Shown here: positions 16,482-25,069 of the stretch, one piece after another
Layout of the letters: each line of letters begins with the position of its first letter
How positions within the stretch are numbered: position 1 is the first letter of the stretch
DNA from: Labilibaculum sp041595635
Lineage (GTDB): Bacteria; Bacteroidota; Bacteroidia; Bacteroidales; Marinifilaceae
Assembly: GCF_041595635.1 (NCBI RefSeq)
Contig: NZ_JBFHJW010000016.1
Coordinates: 1 to 64,000, forward strand
Length of the DNA: 64,000 nucleotides
Direction of reading: 5' to 3'
Notes under the pieces: generated by a model
Databases searched by the model: none
Told to the model about the DNA's origin: nothing
What the model saw: only the letters and a program-made list of their open reading frames with translations
Position numbers and translations under genes: made by a program

Positions 16482-18350
16482 TTATTTATGTTTTTTTGGA
16501 CATACAATTTTAAAAAGAGAACCATTTCCTTCCTGACTTGTAATCTCAAGTTTAGCCTTTAGAATTTCTAGGTAATCCAACACGGTAGGTAATCCGAGCC
16601 CAGTTGTTTTTTGACCCGATAGACCTTCCATTCGAATTGGATCTTTTTGATAGATGCTATCAATAATTTCTTGAGACATGCCAATGCCCTGATCTTTTAC
16701 CTCTATATAAATTTTATCGTTTTGTTCATATGCAATAAGAGTGATACATTCTCCTTTATGACTGTATTTTATTGCATTTTGAATGAGGTTTCGAATGATG
16801 AATTTAAAGATGTTTAAATCACAGACTACCTCATTTTTTTTTACATCTTCAACCTTTATAAGTACTTCGTTAAGATTAATCCGAAAAGTCTTACTCATGT
16901 CTATTAAAACATCGTAGATATCAAATTTGCTAAAAGTTAGTTTCGGTCCATCTTTTGCCTGCTTAATGCCCCAGTAAAATAGATCTTCTAACAAGCCATT
17001 GGTTCTGGTTACCACATGAAATATATCTTTGTTGAATTCGTTTTTTTCTTGGTCGCTAATTTCGAAATCATCATTATTAATAAAGGTAGATAGGTTTAAA
17101 ATCATCCCAATTGAGCCACGCAGATCGTGAGCCAATATGGAGAAAAACTTGTTTTTATTCTGAATAACTTGCTCAAGTTCTACATTGATCTCATTTAATT
17201 CTGAGGTTTTTTTAAGAACTAAATTTTGTAAATCTCTTGCTCTTTTTTGTTTTATTTTTAGCCAGATTAGTAATAAAAAGACAATTAGAAGTAAAATGCT
17301 ACTAATTATGAGGCTAACTTTAAGAATTAAATTAGATACTTCTGGTTTATTGATGACAAGACTGTTTTTTGGCAATTGACTAATGGGGATGTTATATTTA
17401 ATTAGTTCTCGATGATCAAAAACATAGGAACTTGGCACATGATTAAATTGTGGAGTGTCGGATGAATTGCTTTTCTGGCTTAGTTTTAAAGCTAGGTTGG
17501 CAGCTTTTACTCCCTGATCATGACCTCTTGTTATTTTTCCTCCAAATAAGCCTTTGTTCAAATAAAAATCCCAGGAGCCGAATATCGGCACTTTAGAAAC
17601 CTCTTTAAGTTGAGTGATGCCATTCTGATATGAGATGAAATTTCCATTTTTATCTCGGTTAAGCACTAGTAGGTAAATGGCATAGCTATCGTCTAATTTA
17701 TGAATGCGTTGTTGCAAGCTTTCTATGGTAAATTCCGAAAAGGTTTCGAAATTAAGATCTTTAAATTCTTTGCTAACAACTTCTATTTCTTTCTGAATAG
17801 CTTGCCCTGTTGCTGTGTTATCATTAACAATAAAAATATTTTTCTTTTTGGGGAATATGCTTTTTATGGCCGATATTGTCCCGTAGTGATCGGCTTCCTC
17901 TCCGTAACCAAAAAAATTAGGATACTGGCTGAGTATACTTGTATCTAAATTGTTTACTCCACAAAATATGATTGGAATATTAGGGTAAAATTCAGATCCA
18001 AATTCTCGGATAAAATCGAAAGCAGCATTGTCGCTTGTTATAATGGCTTGAAAAGGGATTTGTTTGGCTTTTACTTTGTAAATGTTTTGTAAAGCTAAAA
18101 AGTATTCTTCATTGAAATTCCTTTTTGTGTCTAGATATTCAAAAATGAGATTGATGTCAGGGTAATTTTTAAATACAGAACGAATTCCATTTGTTATGCT
18201 ATCGGTCCATCCTAAGCCTTGATGATAGCTATGAAGAACCAAAATATTTTTTTCACTTTCGACTGGGGTTTTAGCTAAACTCTGGGTACTGTTTAGACCT
18301 AAAAAAGTAAGCATGAAAGAGGTAAGATAGATTTGCATTAATTTTCCCAT
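16482..18350 (-). CDS. Sensor histidine kinase with ABC-substrate-binding-like periplasmic domain
   Basis: A 622-residue membrane sensor kinase. A signal/anchor sequence leads into a periplasmic domain, about residues 35-330, of the ABC_sub_bind (PF04392) type: ILVLHSYHQGLGWTDS, IPIIFCGVNNLD, IFIVNDNTATGQAIQKE. One membrane helix lies near 343-365. The cytoplasmic part has a short coiled coil, then FSILAHDLRGSIG with the phosphorylated His near residue 410, the N box (LIQNAIKYSH), G1 (VKDQGIGMS) and G2 (TTGLGLPTV). No response regulator gene adjoins it, so its partner is elsewhere. PF04392-type domains bind small organic ligands; the ligand here is unknown. Confidence 0.9.
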   Translation of the reverse strand: MGKLMQIYLTSFMLTFLGLNSTQSLAKTPVESEKNILVLHSYHQGLGWTDSITNGIRSVFKNYPDINLIFEYLDTKRNFNEEYFLALQNIYKVKAKQIPFQAIITSDNAAFDFIREFGSEFYPNIPIIFCGVNNLDTSILSQYPNFFGYGEEADHYGTISAIKSIFPKKKNIFIVNDNTATGQAIQKEIEVVSKEFKDLNFETFSEFTIESLQQRIHKLDDSYAIYLLVLNRDKNGNFISYQNGITQLKEVSKVPIFGSWDFYLNKGLFGGKITRGHDQGVKAANLALKLSQKSNSSDTPQFNHVPSSYVFDHRELIKYNIPISQLPKNSLVINKPEVSNLILKVSLIISSILLLIVFLLLIWLKIKQKRARDLQNLVLKKTSELNEINVELEQVIQNKNKFFSILAHDLRGSIGMILNLSTFINNDDFEISDQEKNEFNKDIFHVVTRTNGLLEDLFYWGIKQAKDGPKLTFSKFDIYDVLIDMSKTFRINLNEVLIKVEDVKKNEVVCDLNIFKFIIRNLIQNAIKYSHKGECITLIAYEQNDKIYIEVKDQGIGMSQEIIDSIYQKDPIRMEGLSGQKTTGLGLPTVLDYLEILKAKLEITSQEGNGSLFKIVCPKKHK

Positions 18351-18445
18351 ATCTTAATGATTAAGTGAATAAATACATTTGCGACTCTATACGTACATAT
18401 ATATTTATAGGTTGGTTGGGATGTCTTATTTAAAATGAATTTAGT

Positions 18446-19024
18446 TTAAGCGGGAATTCCTTTTAAATTTAGTTCCTCAGCCACTTCTTGCATGGCCTCA
18501 ATACAGCCAAGAATCAGGTCGGGAATTTCTATGTGTAACATTTGTGCTCCTCTTTCAATTACTGTACGATCAACACCAGCGGCAAAACGTTTGTTTTTCC
18601 AGTTTCGTTTTACCGATTTTACTTTTACATCTAGAACTGATTTAGAGGGGCGAATGAGTGCGGTTGTACGAATTAATCCAGTAAGTTCATCGACTGCGTA
18701 TAAGGTTTTTTCGAGAAGGCTTTGTGGTTCTACATCGGTGCAGGCAAGCCAGGCGTGACTTTCTATGGCTCGGATGTAATCTTCGGGCCATTTTGCATGC
18801 TCTAAAATTTCGCGTGTTTTTTTGCAGTGTTCTTCGGGATATTGATCCCAATCCATATCATGAACCAAGCCGATAATACCCCATTTTTCCTCATCTTCCT
18901 TATGTTTTCGGGCATAGTAACGCATGCAGGCTTCAACAGCTTTGGCATGAATTAGTAAAGAAGGGTTTTTGGTGTACGTGCTAAGCATTTGATAGGCTTC
19001 GTTGCGAGTTGGAATGTGCGACAT
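18446..19024 (-). CDS. HD-domain hydrolase
   Basis: A 192-residue HD-superfamily phosphohydrolase. Metal-binding candidates are His26 (SLLIHAKAVEACM), the HD pair His55-Asp56 (GLVHDMDWDQYPEEH) and a later His. The segment LLEKTLYAVDELTGLI is the helix with the distal Asp, typical of the YedJ/uncharacterised HD group. No second domain is present. Such proteins cleave phosphate esters of nucleotides or small molecules, and the exact substrate cannot be read from sequence. It lies 96 bases upstream of the histidine kinase gene on the same strand. A long AT-rich leader separates it from the divergent Tat-protein gene. Confidence 0.85.
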   Translation of the reverse strand: MSHIPTRNEAYQMLSTYTKNPSLLIHAKAVEACMRYYARKHKEDEEKWGIIGLVHDMDWDQYPEEHCKKTREILEHAKWPEDYIRAIESHAWLACTDVEPQSLLEKTLYAVDELTGLIRTTALIRPSKSVLDVKVKSVKRNWKNKRFAAGVDRTVIERGAQMLHIEIPDLILGCIEAMQEVAEELNLKGIPA

Positions 19025-19185
19025 GACTTTAGATTGATAAATTATAGTTTTGATTTATTCGATAAATAGTAAATTTATGTTTTTGTAAGGAAATACAATG
19101 AATGGTTTAATCAAAAAACAAGATTGTGATAAAAATCTATCTCTAAATTTTAGCAGACTCTTTTTTAAAATGAATTTAAATAGTA

Positions 19186-19209
19186 AATTTAAGACTTTTA
19201 AGTCTTAAA
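19186..19209 (+). promoter_or_regulatory. Perfect inverted repeat over the start region of the Tat-protein gene
   Basis: Arms of 11 bases, ATTTAAGACTT at 19186-19196 and AAGTCTTAAAT at 19199-19209, surround TT. The repeat ends 9 bases before ATG 19219. It could be a repressor operator or an RNA hairpin that controls access to the start codon. Confidence 0.6.
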
Positions 19210-19218
19210 TAGAATCGC

Positions 19219-19587
19219 ATGAGTAATCAGAATAGTACACGAAGAGTATTTCTTCAAAAATTAGGGGTGACAGTTGTGGCTGCAACAGCTGTAAATAAAG
19301 AGCTTTTCGCGGATGTCAATCTAAATCGTTTTTCCTCGAAGCAAGATCGGACTGACTTTTTGCAGCAGTACGAAAAGTGGATTAATGAGTACATTGAAGT
19401 GGTTGACAAAGAGAAGTCTTCAAAGACAGATGTGGCCAATAAGCACCGAATTATGGAATTGTCGGAGCAGGCTAGCGGTTGGAAGGAACAAATTAAAGAA
19501 TATCTACAACACGATGATTTTAAGCAAAAGTATATTTCTCTTTCTACAAAATTTGCCGAAGCAATAACCCCAGAATTGGAGGCATAA
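19219..19587 (+). CDS. Small Tat-exported protein of unknown function
   Basis: A 122-residue protein whose N-terminus carries a twin-arginine signal, TRRVFLQKLGVTVVAATAV, matching the S/T-R-R-x-F-L pattern with a hydrophobic stretch after it. The mature part, from about residue 30, is short, charged and mostly helical (KWINEYIEVVDKEKSSKTDV, QASGWKEQIKEYLQHDDF) with no cysteines or recognisable cofactor motif. Tat export normally implies folding before export, often with a partner protein or cofactor. Without a metal site this could be a chaperone-like or partner subunit. I do not recognise a family. A perfect inverted repeat sits just before the start codon and a hairpin follows the gene. Confidence 0.65.
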   Translation: MSNQNSTRRVFLQKLGVTVVAATAVNKELFADVNLNRFSSKQDRTDFLQQYEKWINEYIEVVDKEKSSKTDVANKHRIMELSEQASGWKEQIKEYLQHDDFKQKYISLSTKFAEAITPELEA

Positions 19588-19623
19588 TCGTTTTTTTACT
19601 GTTGATATGTAACTAGAAATAAT

Positions 19624-19654
19624 AGAGAGTGATGCCTGCATTTCTCTTTTTTTT
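19624..19654 (+). terminator. Terminator after the Tat-protein gene
   Basis: A stem built on GATGC/GCATT and outer AGAGA/TCTCT pairs, with one mismatch, is followed by eight T bases. It separates the Tat-protein gene from menA. Confidence 0.6.
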
Positions 19655-19798
19655 GTGAATTTCTTTTTCGATTAAAAAAGAAGAGTATGGTGGTGTTTTG
19701 TTTTTAAAATTACCAGTTTTGAAGATGGAAAAGCCCGTGAAATGGCATTTTAATAGGGGGAATTGATTAGAAATAGAAACAAGCTAACTCGATTTTGC

Positions 19799-19806
19799 TA
19801 ACTTTG
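19799..19806 (+). promoter_or_regulatory. -7 promoter element of the men operon
   Basis: TAACTTTG matches the Bacteroidota TAnnTTTG consensus, 22 bases before ATG 19829. No clear -33 TTTG lies at the right distance, so this is a moderate call. Confidence 0.45.
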
Positions 19807-19828
19807 GAATTCAATTTTATGAATCACT

Positions 19829-20731
19829 ATGAGCAAATGTAAAGCATGGATACATGCATTTCGATTACGTACACTTCCTTTAGCCTTGTCGAATATTTTT
19901 CTAGGTAGTTTTTTAGCAGCTTCCGATGGGGGCTTTCGGTTAAAAATTTTCATTTTAGCAACCTTAACCACTCTTTTTTTACAAATTTTATCCAATTTAG
20001 CTAATGACTTAGGCGATTCTATTTCGGGCGCTGATAATGAGGAGAGGGTAGGTCCGCAACGGGCTGTTCAAAGTGGCCTCATTAGTAAAAAAGAAATGAT
20101 TCGCATGGTAATTGTTTTCGTACTACTATCTCTAGCTTCGGGAATTTATTTGCTTTGGGAAGGAATGCAATTGCTTAGCTTTACTCAAGCTATTGTTATG
20201 TTAGGAATTGGAATCTTGGCCATCGGGGCAGCCATTAATTATACCGTGGGTAAAAATCCATACGGATATACTGGTTTTGGCGATTTGTTTGTTTTTCTTT
20301 TTTTTGGTCTGGTTGGTGTTCTGGGAACTTATTTTGTTCATACCGGAAGTCTGAATTGGATGTTGTTTTTGCCAGCCATAGCCATTGGATTTTTGTCGGT
20401 TGGTGTGCTGAATTTAAATAATTTGCGTGATATAGAGAACGATACCAAAACGGGTAAGCATACTTTAGTTGTGAAAATGGGATCGGCAATAGCCAAATGG
20501 TATCACTTATTTCTACTTGGAGGGACAATGGTAATAGCTTTTTTGTACTCTTATTTGAATTGGAATTCTGTATTTCAATTGTTATTTATCCTTAGTTTTC
20601 CTTTCCTGATTCGAAATATTCAAATTGTTTTTAAAAATCAAAATCCCAGAGATTTAGATCCTGAGTTGAAAAAATTGGCCTTAACAACTTTGTTATTCAG
20701 TCTGACTTTTGGTTTAGGACTTTTATTTTGA
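19829..20731 (+). CDS. menA: 1,4-dihydroxy-2-naphthoate polyprenyltransferase
   Basis: MenA attaches the prenyl tail to dihydroxynaphthoate to form demethylmenaquinone in the cytoplasmic membrane. The 300-residue product has about eight membrane helices. The first Asp-rich catalytic motif is visible as NDLGDSISGADNEERVGPQR and the second as LNNLRDIENDTKTGKHT, as expected of the UbiA superfamily; the R in FRLRTLPLA is also typical. It is the first gene of a menA-menC-menE unit (67- and 10-base gaps). Together with MenC and MenE it supplies the quinone that an NrfD-type complex such as the one at 28 kb would use. menF, menD, menH and menB are not here. Confidence 0.95.
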   Translation: MSKCKAWIHAFRLRTLPLALSNIFLGSFLAASDGGFRLKIFILATLTTLFLQILSNLANDLGDSISGADNEERVGPQRAVQSGLISKKEMIRMVIVFVLLSLASGIYLLWEGMQLLSFTQAIVMLGIGILAIGAAINYTVGKNPYGYTGFGDLFVFLFFGLVGVLGTYFVHTGSLNWMLFLPAIAIGFLSVGVLNLNNLRDIENDTKTGKHTLVVKMGSAIAKWYHLFLLGGTMVIAFLYSYLNWNSVFQLLFILSFPFLIRNIQIVFKNQNPRDLDPELKKLALTTLLFSLTFGLGLLF

Positions 20732-20798
20732 TTGTCATGAAATAATATTTGAAGCTAGCTTATTATCCTTTGTTTGACACTTTTTATACAAATCCAAA

Positions 20799-21839
20799 AT
20801 GCTAAAAGCAGATTATCAATATTATCCACTTTATTTTAAACAAGCCAGTGGTACTTCAAGAGGAGTTTTAACACAAAAGGATTCTTGGTTTCTTCGAATT
20901 TGGGACGATCAGAACCCAAATTACAAAGGCATTGGCGAATGTTCTCTTATCCCTGGTTTGAGTAGCGATGAGCGTCCAGGCTACGAGGAAAAAATCAAAG
21001 AAGTTTGTGATTGTATTGATGATTATTGGTACTACCTAGAGGAGGGACTCAAGGAATGGCCTTCAATTTATTTTGGATTGGAAACGGCATTCCTAGATTT
21101 TCAAGCAAAAGGAAGTAAAATTCTGTTTCCGTCTGATTTTACAGAGTCTAAGGCACAAATTCCGATCAATGGATTGGTGTGGATGGGCGATGTTTCTTTT
21201 ATGAAGGAGCAAATTCAACAAAAAATCGAGGACGGTTTTACTTGTTTGAAATTGAAGATTGGAGCGATTGATTTTGAGGAGGAAGTAAAACTGCTACAAT
21301 CTATTCGTTTTCATTTTTCCCCCGATGAGGTGGAGTTACGTGTTGATGCTAATGGTGGTTTTTTACCAACGAATGCATTGAATCGTTTACAGATTCTATC
21401 TGATTTGCAAATTCATTCTATCGAACAGCCAATAAAAGCCGGACAATGGGCGGAAATGGCCAATTTGTGTGCGCTAACACCACTTTCCATTGCCTTAGAT
21501 GAGGAGTTGATTGGGATTTACGACAGCGTGGTAAAGGAAGAGCTTTTGGATTGTATTAAACCTCAATATATTATTTTAAAACCCAGTTTATTGGGTGGAT
21601 TAAAAGGGAGTAAAGAATGGATTAATTTGGCTGAAGAAAGAAATATTCCTTGGTGGATTACTTCTGCTTTGGAATCGAATATCGGATTGAATGCCATTGC
21701 TCAATGGACGTATACATTAAATAATTCAATGCCCCAAGGATTAGGAACAGGACAAATTTATAGCAATAACATCCAATCTCCACTTTTTATGAACAAGGGC
21801 TTTTTGGCCTACTCTAAGCAAGGAAAGTGGGAAATGTAA
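20799..21839 (+). CDS. menC: o-succinylbenzoate synthase
   Basis: An enolase-superfamily enzyme that dehydrates SHCHC to o-succinylbenzoate in menaquinone synthesis. The 346-residue product has the two-domain build. Catalytic residues are visible: the KxK motif in CLKLKIG, the metal-binding Asp in ELRVDANGG, Glu in SIEQP, Asp/Glu in IALDEELIG and the second Lys in ILKPSLLGG. The N-terminal capping domain contains GIGECSLIPGLS. It sits between menA and menE in the same direction, supporting the assignment over related muconate cycloisomerases or dipeptide epimerases. Confidence 0.93.
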   Translation: MLKADYQYYPLYFKQASGTSRGVLTQKDSWFLRIWDDQNPNYKGIGECSLIPGLSSDERPGYEEKIKEVCDCIDDYWYYLEEGLKEWPSIYFGLETAFLDFQAKGSKILFPSDFTESKAQIPINGLVWMGDVSFMKEQIQQKIEDGFTCLKLKIGAIDFEEEVKLLQSIRFHFSPDEVELRVDANGGFLPTNALNRLQILSDLQIHSIEQPIKAGQWAEMANLCALTPLSIALDEELIGIYDSVVKEELLDCIKPQYIILKPSLLGGLKGSKEWINLAEERNIPWWITSALESNIGLNAIAQWTYTLNNSMPQGLGTGQIYSNNIQSPLFMNKGFLAYSKQGKWEM

Positions 21840-21849
21840 GCAAATAAAA

Positions 21850-22923
21850 ATGAAAGAACTCACCATCAACGGGAAAAGATATTCTGAGCTAGATTTAATT
21901 AAGCATTGCAGAAGTGAATTGTTCATTTGTGACTTTCAGTGGGAGAGAGATATTTACTCTTTTATTTTGGAATGGTTAAATAAAAAGGATAGTATCTCTG
22001 CTAAAACATCAGGTTCTACAGGTGAACCTAAAAGAATGCGTTTGTCGAAACAAAGCATGATCAATTCAGCTCTACTTAGTGGATCTTATTTCAAATGGAA
22101 AAAAGGAGATAATGCCTTGCTTTGTTTGTCGCCCAATTTTATTGCCGGTAAAATGATGGTGGTACGTGCTTTTGTTTGGCAACTCAATCTTATTTTAGTG
22201 GAACCCAATGGTCATCCTATGAAAATGGTGAAATCGAAGATTGATTTTGTTGCTATGATTCCATTGCAGGTAATTAATTGTCTACAAGAAGGAGTTGATT
22301 TTTCACTTATAGATCAACTATTAATTGGAGGCGGTGTTGTGGATTCTCACTTGGAGTCTCGTTTGCAAGAAATTCCTACTCTTTGTTTTTCGAGTTATGG
22401 AATGACTGAAACAGTTTCGCATGTAGCCATTAAAGTGTTGAATGGACCGGCTCGTTCGAAATACTTTCACAGCATTGGAAATGTTCATTTTGGTGTAGAT
22501 GATCGAGATTGTTTGCAAATTACAGCTCCTGAAATTTTATCTGAGCAACTCAGCACCAATGATGTCGTGCGTTTAATTGATGATCAAAAATTTATTTGGC
22601 TAGGACGATACGATCATGTTGTGAATTCTGGAGGCATAAAACTTTTTCCCGAGCAAATTGAAGAAAAATTGAAACCGATAATCTCTGAGGCTTTTTTTCT
22701 AAGCGGAATAAAAGATGAGGTGTTAGGAGAAAAACTGATACTTCTCATCGAAAAAGCCAATCCATCGGAAGCGTATGTTGTTAATTTGAGAAAAAAAATG
22801 AAAGGCTTGCTCGATAAGTACGAACAAGCCAGGGAAATACTTTTTATTCCAGATTTTCAACGAACAGCCAATGGAAAGGTTCAGCGCAAAGCAACTCTAT
22901 CGTTGTGTAAATTATCTAAATAG
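21850..22923 (+). CDS. menE: o-succinylbenzoate-CoA ligase
   Basis: An acyl-adenylating enzyme that activates o-succinylbenzoate as its CoA ester. The product has 357 residues, shorter than the roughly 450-residue enzymes of other phyla, but the N-terminal part is compact rather than broken. Core motifs are present: the P-loop TSGSTGEPKRM, SSYGMTETVSHVAI, GRYDHVVNSGGIKLFP and a C-terminal RTANGKVQRKA with the catalytic Lys. It follows menC by 10 bases. Its last 43 bases overlap the tail of the next gene on the opposite strand. Identification rests on motifs plus operon position. Confidence 0.92.
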   Translation: MKELTINGKRYSELDLIKHCRSELFICDFQWERDIYSFILEWLNKKDSISAKTSGSTGEPKRMRLSKQSMINSALLSGSYFKWKKGDNALLCLSPNFIAGKMMVVRAFVWQLNLILVEPNGHPMKMVKSKIDFVAMIPLQVINCLQEGVDFSLIDQLLIGGGVVDSHLESRLQEIPTLCFSSYGMTETVSHVAIKVLNGPARSKYFHSIGNVHFGVDDRDCLQITAPEILSEQLSTNDVVRLIDDQKFIWLGRYDHVVNSGGIKLFPEQIEEKLKPIISEAFFLSGIKDEVLGEKLILLIEKANPSEAYVVNLRKKMKGLLDKYEQAREILFIPDFQRTANGKVQRKATLSLCKLSK

Positions 22924-23546
22924 GATAGTAATTTTTTAAAATCTGAAACTCGTTTTAAATTTAATTGATTGTCTCTTTTAAATTCAAGAGCTTCTTTTGC
23001 AAAATCTTTGTAGCAAAGTGAAATTAATTGTTGAATCGATTTTACTTTTTTTATCAGTTTATCCTGATCCTGATATAAATAATAGGATGATAATTTATCT
23101 GAACCAGACTTGCTTTTCGTTGGGGAAAGGAAGTACTTGGCATAGATTCCTCTAGCATTGCTTAATTTATGAAGATAACCCATTGTGGTAACTTTTTTTA
23201 CTTGATATTGTAAGTATTCATAAGCTTCACCATTGATGTTAATTTCCTTTATCTTTTCTGGTGAATTTATAATGCTGTGCTGCGAACCAATTTTGCACTC
23301 CATCACATCTGCTTTTACATTGTAACGAATTTTAAGAGAATTGAGTTCTATATCATCTACTGTTAAAAAATTGGCTGGTTTAAATTTAGCATATTTGTAA
23401 TTGCTATCAGTTTCACTATTTTCTAGTAAAACGGAATATTGCAAAATCCCTTTGTTTGGATAGTTTTCCCAATTGGTTCTTTTCTGAGCTTGTGTAGTTT
23501 GTTGTAAAAAACATAAGAATATTGTACTGAGTAAAAATTTAATCAT
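22881..23546 (-). CDS. Secreted hypothetical protein
   Basis: A 221-residue protein with a signal peptide (MIKFLLSTIFLCFLQQTTQAQ). The mature part is rich in Lys and Tyr and shows no domain I can name with confidence. Segments such as GILQYSVLLENSET and a short repeat-like strand pattern resemble periplasmic beta proteins found in Bacteroidota. Its 3' end overlaps the menE coding sequence by 43 bases, tail to tail. There is no recognisable terminator of its own, so readthrough antisense to menE is possible. The function is unknown. Confidence 0.6.
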   Translation of the reverse strand: MIKFLLSTIFLCFLQQTTQAQKRTNWENYPNKGILQYSVLLENSETDSNYKYAKFKPANFLTVDDIELNSLKIRYNVKADVMECKIGSQHSIINSPEKIKEININGEAYEYLQYQVKKVTTMGYLHKLSNARGIYAKYFLSPTKSKSGSDKLSSYYLYQDQDKLIKKVKSIQQLISLCYKDFAKEALEFKRDNQLNLKRVSDFKKLLSYLDNLHNDRVALR

Positions 23547-23755
23547 ATATGCTTGAGCTTTAAATGGGCTGTAAATATAGATTAAAGAGCTACAAAATGT
23601 TCGATATTATTGTTAATAGGAGTTTGTGATTTGATCAATTTAAGAATATTCTTATTGGACTTGCTTTTCTACCTGAGAAAGTGGCGTATTTATTTGGGGA
23701 ATCAAAAAAATACGCCATCTATTTGGTTGCATTTAAACCATTGTCTCATACCTTT

Positions 23756-24370
23756 TTATTTCAATTTATCTTTGAAAACTTTTTTAAATTTTTCATGTTT
23801 AGGTTGTATTACCATGCTGCAGTATGGCTGATTTGAATTGTTCTTGTAGTAATCTTGATGATAGTTTTCTGCCGGGTAAAAAGTACTCGCTGCTGTTATT
23901 TGGGTAATTACGGGATCATCCCAAGCTTTGGATTCGTTTAATTCTTTTTTAAGATTTTCCGCGATTTTTCTTTGTTCGTCGTTATTGTAGAATATAACTG
24001 AACGATATTGAGTGCCAATGTCAGCACCCTGCCGATTTAGTGTTGTGGGATCGTGTACTTGCCAAAATACTTCCAAAATTTCCTCAAAACTTATAGTGGA
24101 AGGATCATAAGTGATTTTACAAACTTCAGCATGTCCTGTCTCTCCGCTACAAACTTCTTTGTATGTTGCTTCCTTTTCTCCACCCATATAACCAGAAACA
24201 ACCTGATCGACTCCTTTTAAATCTTCATAAATGGCTTCAACACACCAAAAACATCCAGCACCTAGGCTTACTACTTCTAAATTCTTATTTTGTTTTTCCT
24301 TGTTCATATCATGATTCGCATTAACAAATCCAGAAAACAAGACGCAAAATACGATTATAAATTTTTTCAT
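23756..24370 (-). CDS. msrA: Peptide methionine sulfoxide reductase A, exported
   Basis: MsrA reduces the S-epimer of methionine sulfoxide in proteins. The 204-residue product has a signal peptide (MKKFIIVFCVLFSGFVNA), so it acts in the periplasm or envelope. The catalytic motif GAGCFWC holds Cys40, and the resolving region is near NSNQPYCSMV. Other family marks are VVSGYMGG, SGETGHAEVCKITYDP and QYRSVIFY. No MsrB domain is fused to it. I chose ATG 24368-24370 because the longer frame would put seven charged residues before the signal peptide. It is divergent from mobA and unlinked to other repair genes. Confidence 0.94.
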   Translation of the reverse strand: MKKFIIVFCVLFSGFVNANHDMNKEKQNKNLEVVSLGAGCFWCVEAIYEDLKGVDQVVSGYMGGEKEATYKEVCSGETGHAEVCKITYDPSTISFEEILEVFWQVHDPTTLNRQGADIGTQYRSVIFYNNDEQRKIAENLKKELNESKAWDDPVITQITAASTFYPAENYHQDYYKNNSNQPYCSMVIQPKHEKFKKVFKDKLK

Positions 24371-24493
24371 CTTTTCTGGTTTTAGTGACACTATTTAAAT
24401 TCGTTCTAAATATAAATATAGTCCAGATAGATTCAAAGCAAAAAGATATAATTGTCTGAAAATAACAGCACATATTTCTTTGTATATTTGAAA

Positions 24494-25069
24494 ATGACCA
24501 AGCCAAAAAAAATTACAGGAATTATATTATCAGGAGGGAAGAGTTCCCGAATGGGAAGCGAAAAGGGTCTTGTTAAATACAAGGGCAAAGCATTAATTGA
24601 ATATTCGATAGATACTTTGCGTTCTGTTTGCGAAGATTTGGTAATTAGTTCGGGCAATGACTGTTATTCTTATTTGGGTATTCCAATTGTTAGGGATGAG
24701 CTTGAAGATTGTGGTCCGATAGGAGGGATTTACTCTTGTATGAAAGCAATTCCTTCTGATATTTATTTCGTTATTTCTTGCGATGTACCCCATGTTACCC
24801 CTCAACTATATACTGATTTATTAGTTGTTCTGAATCAAAACCAAGCCGTAATTCCCGTTGATGATCAAGAGAAGTATCAACCCTTAGTGGCTTGCTATTC
24901 TTCTAGTTGTTTACCAGTGTTTGAATTGGAATTAAGGGCGGGAAGATTAAAAATGATGAAGCTCTTATTAAAGTTGAAGGTTCACTATCATAAAATTCCT
25001 CCCAAAATATTTTCTAATTCCTCAAATTTATTTTTTAATGCAAATACTCCTGACGATATTGAAAAATGA
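24494..25069 (+). CDS. mobA: Molybdenum cofactor guanylyltransferase
   Basis: MobA adds GMP to molybdopterin to make the guanine dinucleotide cofactor used by DMSO-reductase-family enzymes. The 191-residue product shows the nucleotidyltransferase start GIILSGGKSSRMGSEKGLV, the metal site region VISCDVPHVT and the central DELEDCGPIGGIYSCMKAI. I chose ATG 24494; a longer frame from 24452 lacks family sequence. A TATATTTG element at 24483-24490 lies only four bases before it, so the transcript may be nearly leaderless. It directly precedes the psr-type molybdoenzyme cluster, which needs this cofactor, and co-location is likely functional. Confidence 0.93.
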   Translation: MTKPKKITGIILSGGKSSRMGSEKGLVKYKGKALIEYSIDTLRSVCEDLVISSGNDCYSYLGIPIVRDELEDCGPIGGIYSCMKAIPSDIYFVISCDVPHVTPQLYTDLLVVLNQNQAVIPVDDQEKYQPLVACYSSSCLPVFELELRAGRLKMMKLLLKLKVHYHKIPPKIFSNSSNLFFNANTPDDIEK

